Assembly (NCBI GenBank): GCA_027596035.1
Contig: JADGJA010000120.1
Coordinates: 1-40,035 of the forward strand
Source of the DNA: Thoreauomyces humboldtii
Lineage: Eukaryota; Chytridiomycota; Chytridiomycetes; Spizellomycetales; Powellomycetaceae
DNA: 40,035 bases
Direction of reading: 5' to 3'
Made by a program: the position numbers and the translations under genes. The notes beneath the pieces were generated by a model. It searched no databases, was not told the DNA's origin, and saw only the letters and a list, made by a program, of their open reading frames with translations. Positions within the stretch are counted from its first letter, which is position 1, and each line of letters starts with the position of its first letter. Shown in pieces: positions 1 through 10,249 of this stretch.

Positions 1-768
1 ACCCCGCCGTCTCCTTCCTTCCCTTCCCCTTTCCCCTTCTCTCTCCCCTCCCTTTCCGAATTTCCTCACATCCTTCGAACGGAAAGTCGGACCCTAATTG
101 CTATACTCTCACAGTGACTCGCAGCGACTCACCCATACGACAACCCCACCTTCCACGTTAAAGCCCTCTTCTGGTGCAGTCGGTTGGAGGTTGCGTAGGC
201 TGCACTTGTTCCAGTTGCCAGTGTCTCTCCGCCTTTCAAACAACCCAAACCTGCCCTCGCCCTGCTCGAAGCAAAGCACCAACCCGCTGCCCCTGCAACA
301 CAAAAAGTTACCTTTGGCGGAACTTTCGCTCCTGCGCGCAAAACGGAGGTTCACCATCTCGCTTCTCGCCCCTCACCGACCTCTGTCGCCACTGGACCGG
401 GGATCTCCGCGTGTCCAATTGTGCACACCCAGCTGGCTGTTTCTTGTTCACCGAGAGTTACTGTAAGTGAGTTTTCTCGTGGAGACATGAGGCTTGGAAG
501 GAGATGACACAGCTTCTTCTGTCTCTCCATGCCCGTCATGTCGTCGAGCCGCGGGTCACGCATTCTTACCTCGGGTTGTCTTGTCAGCTTTCAACTTTTG
601 GCCTTGAGCCGCGCAGGCTGTATCTTGATCTGTTTCGAGCCTGGGAGATCACGACAGTAGAAAGAGGGGCCACTTGACGGGCTTGCTGTTTTGTATAGAG
701 CAAAACAGGCACCGTCATCAGGCCGGGAGGAGGGTTCGCAGACACATCGGACATCGACATAGCCAATA
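1..768. other. 5' flank of the phosphodiesterase gene, no convincing coding region
   Basis: The first 60 bases are almost pure pyrimidine (C/T-rich tract), and the rest is a mixed-composition leader or promoter. A good splice-donor-like GTAAGTGAG lies near 462, so a 5' UTR intron is possible, but I found no clearly paired acceptor. The open frames here lack ATG starts or recognisable protein content and overlap each other on both strands. Confidence 0.5.
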
Positions 769-3700
769 ATGCCCTTGACGTCACGAGACCATTCCGTCTT
801 TACGATGCCGCTGCACGATGCGGCTCCCACAGGTCGGCGTTCCAGTTCGTCACTCTGTGTGCCTGCCACCACATCGGACGGATATCAGTTTCCCGCGCCT
901 TCCGCAATCGCAAACAGGCGCTCATCTGTGGTCAGCCTTCCATCCCGCACCAGCCTGCGTTCCTCGCGGAGAACCTCTGCCGTCGCCTCCGAGTGTAGCG
1001 AGGTCGATTTTCAGGTGGGCGAAGAATCTGCGTCTCGGAGGCACTCGCTAGCGTCCGACAGAGCGAGTGGCTTCTTCGACTTGGGAGCTCGGGGATCAGC
1101 AGAATCTCTGCATCCGACACATTCACCGTCCAAGCCCTCTGGAAGGGCTGCTGCCGGAACGTCGAGTTCTCTGAAGATTTGGGATGTTGTTCTTCGACGG
1201 TTACGGCATAGACAGTACAGCAATGATGCCAATGAGCAAGCGACTCTGGATTACTTCAATTCAAAGCTTCGCTCGCAATCCACTGGATCCGCTCAGCCGT
1301 ATTCCGATTATAACCATCCCAGCATGACTCCGATCACTCCCGGGCTAGGAGGGTACATCATGTCACCGACGCTCGAGTCCTTTCCATTCGGGGAGGCAAC
1401 GTTGCTCAATGTCATGGATGCTCACCTAAGTGCCATCTCCAACTCGTTCTCGCCGCTGACTTTGCGGTTTCACGACCCGGACGTCGAGAGCACGTACGAG
1501 CGCTACTTTCTGGACAGAACTCTGCACATGTGGAAGCGATTCGCCATCATCGCGGTTCTCACGACCGCCATTCTTCAGACAATCCTCATTACTCGATACT
1601 CGCAACCACACGCAATGACACTACCATACGAGGATTTCGTCCTTGTCGGCGCTCTTGGGCTCTTCCCAATGGTCGCTCTCGTCAGCGTGTCATTCTATGT
1701 AGCCAAGGAAAATCTCGCGCGGCACATTCACAACATCTCACTACTCTTGATCTGGATCATCGGTCCAGTCATCACTTGCGGCCGCTATTTTATCTCGGCA
1801 GAATCGCTGTATACCTCGTCCTTGACGGCACCGATCTACATATTTGAGCTGGTGGCCTGTGTATTCTTCTTTCGTCTGCGATTCATCCACACCCTGGTCG
1901 GCGTTTGTCTCGTCGCAACGCCGGTGTGGCTGCTGGTTTTTGGGATTGGATTGGCGCGACACATTGCCGACGGGACGGTTTCTGCACAGGCTCAGACCGA
2001 GTATGCGTTCTCCTCCATTGCGGTTGGGCTCGCTGCTGCCGTCATCGCATTCATATCCTACGATGTGGAACGAAATCTACGGCTACAATATCTGTCCGAT
2101 CAGAGATTCCTGTCGATCAACGTGAAACTTCGGAAGCAGCTGAAAGGGTTGCAGAAGGGATTCGAAAGTCGAATAGCGGATCTCGACTCTCCGCTGGAGA
2201 AGGCCATTTACGGGCTGCGATGCCTGATGGCCAACCCAAGCGTCGGCGCAGAGCACTTGAAGACGTTGACGATGATCATGTCCTGTTTGAGCCTTCCAAA
2301 CCTGTTGGCACCGGATCTGGACCAGCAAGTTATGCGAGGTCAAGTGCAGGTGGATGACGAGCAAGAGGTGAGGGAGGAATGCGTGACAATGTTCAAGGCA
2401 ATCCGTAACTAAACTGTTACTTTAGAAATGGCTTTTCACCCAACTTGCGCGAAGAAAACATGCCGACAATCCCTCGGAATCATCATTACCCGATACCCAA
2501 AAGGCTCACTGGATCTTCGAGTCGACCGCAGATACCCGGAGCAGCAAACGAGACGGCTCTCGCTCTTCTTCTCCATCCTCGCCGCAACCCGTTGTCAACA
2601 TCGAGGATTATTACACTCCCGAAACCGTCCCATTGCTCGTGCGCGTAAGCGAGTACAACTTTCCCATCTTTGATTTCGAACAAGCTACGAAGAGCAAGCC
2701 TCTCCTCGTTCTCAGTCATCACCTCGTTGTTCAAAGCGGTCTTCTTGCCCGGTTACAGCTGCCCGCAGACAAGTTCATGAACTTCATGTTTGAAGTTGAA
2801 AAGGGATATAACCCGCAACTTACTTGTAAGCTGCGCATGGTGTTCGGTTCAAATTTTGCGTGATTTTGATCGTTTGTTTTGCAGTCCACAATTCCATCCA
2901 CGCAACCGACGTTTTGCATTGTATCCACTACCTCATATCCCTGCCACGACTTCGAAAGTGTTTTACAGACATGGAGGTCTTGGCCTTCTACATCGCAGCT
3001 GCTATTCACGACTACGACCATCCAGGGGTGAACAACCATTTCCTGATTGCGACGTCGGACCCACGTGCGCTGCTATACAACGACAAATCGGTCCTGGAGA
3101 ACCATCACTGCGCTTCTGCGTTCAAGGTGATGCGACGAAAGGGATGTGACTTTGCAGGCGGACTGGCACGAAAAGAGTACCGAGGACTCCGGGAGGGCAT
3201 CGTCGAGATGGTTCTGGCGACAGACCTGGCCCAGCATTTTTCGCTGCTTGCCATGTTCAAGAAGAAGGTTTTGACGAGCGAGGGGTTCGATCCGATATCA
3301 ACTCGGGAGGATCGCACGTTGCTGATGCAGATGTAAATATTGTCGGAAGTTTTCGATCGTGTCAAGTTCATCTGCTTACACAGCTTTCTCCCGTCTCACA
3401 GGCTGATGAAATGCTCGGATGTCTCCAACCCGACCAAGACGTGGCCGATCTACCGGACTTGGATCCAGCGCATCACGGAGGAGTTCTTCTCGCAGGGCGA
3501 CAAAGAGAAGGAACTCGGACTGCCGATCAGCCCCTTCTGCAATCGGGAAGGGGCCAAGAGCGGAGATCCGAGCAGCTCGCAGAAGAGCTTCATCGAGTTC
3601 ATCGTAGCGCCACTGGTGGAGGCCGTCGGAGAGTGGGTCGAGCTCGGTGTCATTCGCGAAGGCCTCGAAGGGAGCCGGGAACGATTCGGAGGGGGCGCAC

Positions 3701-4023
3701 AAAACAACAACAGCAACAGCAGTCCGCACGGCAAGAACCTCAACACCATCACACCCCTACCTCCAGGCAGCAGCGGGGTCTTTTTGCGCAGGAACCGAAG
3801 CGTACCGGGCGGACTCGAGGCGATAGGAGCTCCTTCGGCCCCCCTCATCGATCACGTCCCCCCACTGCCCATCATCGCTCCGGAAGGCGGTGGAAGCGGC
3901 AACGGGAAGAGGAGAGAGAGCTGGGCCGGAAGCTTGGTCGGGGTCGGCGAAACGCTCGTGGCCAGGATGTCCGGATCTCGACGCGGCAGTGCCGCCACAG
4001 CTGACTCGGTGGACGGAGCATAG
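769..4023 (+). CDS. Membrane-anchored class I 3',5'-cyclic nucleotide phosphodiesterase
   Basis: Exons 769-2367, 2426-2825, 2885-3332 and 3402-4023 give 1,022 residues; all phases match. The protein would hydrolyse cAMP and/or cGMP to the 5'-monophosphate. Residues 1-250 are Ser/Arg-rich and look disordered. Residues about 254-435 hold six hydrophobic helices, followed by a charged linker helix and a segment starting SPLEKAIYGL that resembles the region ahead of animal PDE catalytic domains. The catalytic domain begins near 560. It carries HNSIHATDV (H672), HDYDHPGVNN (H708, D709), LENHH, DVSNPTK (D822) and the nucleotide-binding Gln near 876 (SQKSFIEF), so the metal site is complete. The last 130 residues are low complexity with an Asn/Ser run. 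Substrate preference cannot be read from sequence. The intron before the HN motif and the one before the last metal Asp are supported by uninterrupted family motifs. Confidence 0.93.
2368..2425 (+). other. Intron 1 of the phosphodiesterase gene
   Basis: The 58-base intron starts GTGAGG and ends CTTTAG, with a branch-point-like TAACTAAAC about 15 bases before the acceptor. Removing it joins residue 533 in phase 0 to a continuing frame that leads into the catalytic domain. Without it the frame stops at 2412. Confidence 0.85.
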
Positions 4024-4644
4024 ATGGCATTCCTTCTGTCAGTTGCCTGACCTTGACCGACGACCCTTCACGAGAGACTTAGATGCACCCCGCGTTAGAT
4101 AGACAACCACACCTTCCTCTCCGTCCCTTCGTCCATTGCCCTCCGTACTATTTTTTTGGCGAATCGGTCTTGCTGTCGGTCAATGAGATTCCTCGATTGA
4201 CAAACGCCGAACGTTCTTCAACACGTGCCGCGTACGGGTCGACTGCGAAACGTCTGCTACAATTATCGTCGACTCCCACCCCACCAGTATTGCTGTATAT
4301 ATATCCATGCAACGGGATCGGTATGATTGATTTTGATTCCTGAGATCTGGTTGTGAATCGTTCCTTTTTCATCGGCGAAAAAGATTTTTTAATGTCCCGC
4401 AGTCGTACAGTTCACACGAGGCACCCACGCACGCAGAAACAAGGGCATGCCGTCCCCACCCGCTAGAACGGAAGAATCGGACCGCGAGAACGCGGCAATG
4501 CGCGCAACGGTTTTTTGCCACTTCTCCCTGTAGCCAAAACCTCAAACGCTCACAAACGGCTTAAAATATGGCGGCCGGCCGGGGCCCCCCCTTGACGGAT
4601 TGCTATCTAGCAGCTTGGGACACTTCTTCTCCGACATTGTCAGC
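4024..4644. other. Intergenic: 3' flank of the phosphodiesterase, 5' flank of the desaturase
   Basis: No coding region is supported. A short AT-rich stretch (GTATATATATCC, about 4294-4305) and a run AAAAAGATTTTTTAATG near 4378 could belong to the 3' UTR of the upstream gene or the promoter of the downstream one. A G/C-rich block (GGCCGGCCGGGGCCCCCCC) lies just before the desaturase start. Confidence 0.5.
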
Positions 4645-6084
4645 ATGGATTCCACAGCACTTCGCCATCGCGCTCCTGCCACCGATGCTCCCGAGGACAC
4701 GACGGTATCGCCGTCTTCGACCGCACCAACAGGATATGGCCGCAAAACCGTAGCCAGCGCGCCCTATGCTTCCGCCTGGGAGAAGCCCAATTTCACGCTG
4801 AATCAAGTCCGAGCTGCCGTTCCTGCCCACTGCTTTAAGCGTGACACGGCTCGGAGCTTCCACTACGTCTATGCGGACGTTGCCATGGCAGTCGTACTTT
4901 TCGTGGCGGCAACCAAGATCGACACACTTTTGCCTGCCTGGGCGGGATGGGCAGCGTGGCCCGCTTACTGGATAGCCCAAGGCGTTGTATGCACTGGCCT
5001 ATGGATCATCGCTCACGAGTGCGGTCAGTCATGCCCGTTCTTGATTTGAGTTTTGGTTTGCCTTGTTTTTTGGTACTGATTACGTCGTGCAGGTCATCAA
5101 GCGTTTTCTGAGAAGGCGTGGATCAACAATTCGACTGGATACGTGCTACACAGTTTGCTCCTTGTCCCGTATTACTCTTGGAAAATCTCGCATGGCAAGG
5201 TTGGCAGTCTTTTTGTGCGCCGCAAACGACGTCAGCTCTTCAGAGATGCTCACGCTCTTCTACCACTTTAGCACCACAAAGCGAACGCGCACATGTCGAA
5301 GGATCAGGTGTTTGTTCCTGCCCACCGCAGCCGATACGTCGAAAAGCTCGGCGAGTACCAAGAACCTGCCGAACATCACCACGACGAACCAGCCTGGAAG
5401 GATGCGCCCATCGTTGACCTTCTCAACATCTTTGGAATGCTCACCGTCGGTTGGCCGCTGTACCTCATCCACAACGCTAGTGGTCAGCGCTACCCGCAGT
5501 GGACGTCTCATTTCCGCCCAACCTCGCCCATCTTCGAGCCCAAGCAGTGGTTCCAGGTGGTTCTGTCCGACATCGGCGTCGCGCTTACCATCGCTCTCTT
5601 GTGCGTCGCTGGTCACATCTGGGGTTCCGCCGCCGTCATAAAGTTCTACGTCATGCCCTACCTCAACGTGAACGCCTGGCTCGTGCTCATCACGTTCCTC
5701 CAGCACACGGACCCTCAGGTTCCGCATTATACCGACAAGACCTGGGACTACCTCCTTGGCGCGATCTCAACGGTCGATCGTGACTACGGAATCCTGAACC
5801 ACTTCTTCCACCACATCGCTGACACCCACGTCGGTGAGTCCAGACTTAACCCCCCTTGCCACCGCGCTCGAATAGCACACTCAATGTTTCTCTCAATATC
5901 AGCGCACCACATCTTCCCCACAATGCCCCACTACCATGCGGTGGAAGCGACAAGGCACATCAAGGAGTTCCTCGGCAAATACTACCTGTACGACAACACG
6001 CCTGTCTTCAAGGCAGTCTGGAACTCGTACACTCAGTGCAAGTTCGTCGAGGACAAAGGCGACGTACTCTGGTTCAAGCACTAG
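4645..6084 (+). CDS. Delta-12-type membrane fatty acid desaturase
   Basis: Exons 4645-5023, 5093-5199, 5272-5833 and 5903-6084 give 409 residues. The family introduces a second double bond into oleoyl chains in the ER membrane, using a di-iron centre held by three histidine boxes. All three are present: HECGH (124-128), HGKHH (160-164, followed by KANAH) and HVAHH (348-352). The context DRDYGILNHFFHH before box 3 and VLLNIFG/LLTVGWPLY-like membrane stretches fit the delta-12/omega-3 branch. The start ATG is preceded in frame by non-ATG codons only. Length is typical of fungal FAD2-like enzymes. Each of the three introns falls inside one histidine box. The donor of intron 2 (GTTGGC) is weak, but the splice restores box 2. 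Omega-3 activity cannot be excluded. Confidence 0.93.
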
Positions 6085-7191
6085 TGCTTCTGTGATTGGA
6101 ATTGGTCTCCTTTTCGTCGGTCTCGAGGGCGTGACCCCGTTAGGACCGCATTGTATTTTTTGCCAATGGCATCTTGCTTCTTTTTTTTTACACTTATATC
6201 CACTTAATTTCCCACACGTCAATCATCGTGAATGCGCGGAGATGCATGAAGTGCTCGCAGCATGAGGACCATTGGGAAGTTGACGTACCGGTACCAATGC
6301 ACGGAGTTGCTGCGCGCCGGAAAAGAAGTCGCGCGCAGTCGACGCAAGCGCGAACGAGCCTGACGGGTTTCGCAGCAGGTCCCCCTACAATCTAATTCCT
6401 CTTTCTTCTGGCTCGCTGTTTGTCCCGCTGCACTTTGGTAACCTACTGTCCCACTCTTCCGCTCTGAAGGATTTTTGCGTACAGTACGTCCGCGGTCACA
6501 TCTCGGCCCCTGCCATTCCCTATCCTCACCATCATCGCCTGGTTGCCAAAGGGGGAAAAGGAAGATCAGGGAGAGCAGTCCGACCAACAGCGTTGGACTG
6601 TTACGACAGCGTTGGACTGTTAGGCACTCTGTAAGAGGGCCCATCATCCCATCATCGACTGGGCACGAGTATCTTTCGCACCTCAGACACCGCATCTCCT
6701 CTTCACTTTCTCAGTGCTGCCCGGAGTGCTCTCCCACAAACATCGCAACAGGTGCAGCTCCATCAACTGCGTCCTTCGCTCATCTCCTACAGGAACCGGA
6801 GGAGACTTGGCAGAATCTGGCCTTTGGCCAATCGCCGTTTTAATGTCCACAGAATGATGGCGTAGGTATATCCATAGCGCCGTCACGCTCCAGGTCACAT
6901 ACCGCCCGGCATATGTGACTCCGCGCCAGCGTTGCTCTGTAGTGAGGAAAGGTATGCGCAGCAACGTTTCTCGTATTGGGCTTGAAAACACAGTACGGGA
7001 ATCCCCTGTTCGTTCAGTGGAATAGATCGCAGGAGGTAAGAGTCTAGCCACGTTAAAGTACACACAATGCAGCATAAATAAAGGAACGAAATCATCATTC
7101 AAAAAGCCTCCAGAACGCTGATTGCGCAGCGTTCCACAAGCTCCCAGAGACGGTGCGTAAAGGTGAGAGAAAGGGTACCACGACCCGATAT
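6085..7191. other. Intergenic between convergent desaturase and uS11 genes
   Basis: This 1.1 kb holds the 3' flanks of two convergent genes. Overlapping open frames on both strands show no recognisable domain. The only structure I see is a short direct duplication at 6587-6622. A run TTTTTTTTT near 6181-6189 lies about 100 bases past the desaturase stop. Confidence 0.5.
6587..6622. repeat. Short tandem duplication, 17-base unit
   Basis: ACAGCGTTGGACTGTTA occurs at 6587-6603 and again, exactly, at 6606-6622, separated by two bases. It lies in intergenic DNA and has no obvious function. Confidence 0.85.
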
Positions 7192-8236
<1,045 letters not shown>

Positions 8237-9014
8237 GACTGATTGACTTGTATCTGGGTGATGAGACGTAAAGTCGAGAGAGGGAGGAGACTGTGGCTAT
8301 GTGGAAGTGGGGTGACATGAGAGGGCCGGCAGGGCGAGGACTTCCGGAGCAGCGGAGGTCCCACCTCCCCCTTCCCCCCCTCTCTCCCCGCGCTGTCAGG
8401 ACTCCTTCCGGCTTCATCCTTGAATATTCCCCTGAGGATCTATTATTTCGTGCTGGTTTCTGTTGTAAATGGTATGCTCTAATCCGTTCCAGGATGCATA
8501 CTGCTTACCCAATGTGAAACCGTAACCGCTTATGAAGAAGTTCTCTACATTTTCATATCCGGATGTCATTCTGTGGACAACTGATAGTTTCGGAGCACTG
8601 AGAGCAAGCTGGGCAGCATTTCCTTCTCTAAGGCCGAAAGCTCTCTCGTGAAGCTGGTCTTAATATAGCTATCATGGGTAGGGTTCTTTATATGTCGCTG
8701 TTGTCCCTCCTGCTGTTCGGAAGGAAGGCGGCCGTTCTTATCTTCACAGCTTCACATTGTCTGTCGAAAAGGTCCCGATGGCGGAACGCTACACGGTGTC
8801 ATCATCACTCCTAGGTCCCTAGCGCGTTTCCGCTTCCCAACCAGCTCGGGATCCGCAGGGCTGAGATCCAAATGCAAGACGGGATGCACTGACGACTCAC
8901 AGGGTTCAAGAAATCCCTAGGGATCATCCTAATCTGCCATCATCAGCCGATGCTCTTAATATCCAAATCATCTGTATCTTCCGCTCCGTCAGCACAAACA
9001 CTAGAAAAACCATC
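8237..9014. other. Intergenic between divergent uS11 and the gene at 9015
   Basis: It probably contains both promoters. No coding region, RNA gene or clear core promoter motif could be supported. Confidence 0.5.
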
Positions 9015-10060
9015 ATGCCCACCACACAGATGATGACAAGCGACCCCTCTGCACTTCTTGCGTACCTTCTCCCCGATGGCCATCGTACACGGCGACTTCT
9101 TTACGTCCAGCAGCGACTCTTGCGCACTCTCGCGATTGCCCTTATGCGCTCATCTTCCACGCCTTTAAACGCCGAAGTCCACCGTCCGTCTCCCACTGTT
9201 GTCTCAAACATTGCTCCATCTTCGACTTCAGTAGCGATGACGCATCGAGCTTTCGTACGCTCCGTAACTGCGGGAGCAGCAGCAGCTCGAGGCTGTACTT
9301 CCGCAGGATCCCTCACAAAACGCGTTTTCGTCCCGGCGCTCACAGCGAGCGACCTCGCACGTCTCATGCGCGGCGACGACGTCCTGACGCCTCACCGAAC
9401 CGCGCGGAGGCCAGCATCTTCCAGGTCTATCACTCTGAAGGCTGCGTTGAAGTCGCTCGACCGGGCGATCAGGGCCTTCGCTGCGGTCGCAAAGAAAACG
9501 CTCTCTAAACCCTGGGTGGAAATTTCACTGTTGACTGCCACATTCACGATGGTCTCATGGTTCTACCTGCGACGGATCGGCGAGCAGGTCGCCGGGTCCG
9601 ACAAGGATCTGTTCGACGTCACCTTTTTGGAAGCGAATCTGGGACCTTCGGAAGCGCCGGCAGCTTTTCCCGGATCAGATTCGGGTGTCAGCCTGTCGGA
9701 GGGACTAGGGGCTATGGTCGGGGAGGAAGTGCAGACGGATGCGCTTCCGGATTTCGCTGAGCGGGCGGCCCAACTGGCGACGGCTTTGGAGCGGTCGATC
9801 CAGCAGGCCGCTCATTTGGACAGCACCGTTGCTGCGCAGGAACTCCTGATACAGTGTCTCGAGCAGGAGAACAGGATGCTGCTAGAGGTATAGCAAGATG
9901 CGAACGGTGTGTTTTGAAGGAGGCTCTCATTGATACTGGATTTCCTGAACAGAAACTTCGGACCGTACTTGTGGACCCCCCTCCACACCCACTGGCATCA
10001 CCACTGGCCTCGACTCAGGTGGATGGAGATGAATGGGATCACCTCGTCGACATGCTGTAG
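9015..10060 (+). CDS. Hypothetical protein with one membrane helix and a C-terminal coiled coil
   Basis: Exons 9015-9887 and 9953-10060 give 326 residues. I do not recognise a family. The N-terminal 160 residues are basic and rich in Arg, Ser, Thr and Ala, with a possible amphipathic start. Residues about 168-187 form one hydrophobic helix (ISLLTATFTMVSWFYL). An acidic, Gly/Ser-rich stretch follows, then a heptad-like segment (about 243-292) ending LEQENRMLLE. The 65-base intron (GTATAG...GAACAG) is inferred: unspliced, the frame stops one codon after LLE; spliced, it gains 35 residues ending in an acidic tail (DEWDHLVDML). The orientation would suit a tail-out membrane tether or a mitochondrial inner-membrane protein, but this is a guess. 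It is convergent with the aminopeptidase gene, 189 bases away. Confidence 0.6.
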
Positions 10061-10249
10061 ACACATCCTTATGGCTCACATGTCCTCTTTCTTTTTTGGA
10101 TGCACGCCTCATATGCTTATTTTCAATGTACCATTGTCCACTTCAAATGAACTCTATGAGGCAGCGCCTGATGCTGGACATCGGTCCAGTCCGAGAACCC
10201 ACTGACAGGCTGAAAGAGGCAGAAGCAGTTTCATTGCCGTACGAGTTGC

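Noticed and set aside
98..466. An open frame upstream of the phosphodiesterase
   Set aside because: Starts at TTG, is low in information and overlaps several other frames; more likely leader sequence.
1500..2100. Microbial rhodopsin domain joined to the phosphodiesterase
   Set aside because: There are six hydrophobic helices rather than seven, and no retinal-binding Lys motif is visible in the last one.
2405..2425. A 21-base intron at GTAACT in the phosphodiesterase gene
   Set aside because: Too short to splice. GTGAGG at 2368 gives a normal 58-base intron using the same acceptor, with the TAACTAAAC acting as branch point.
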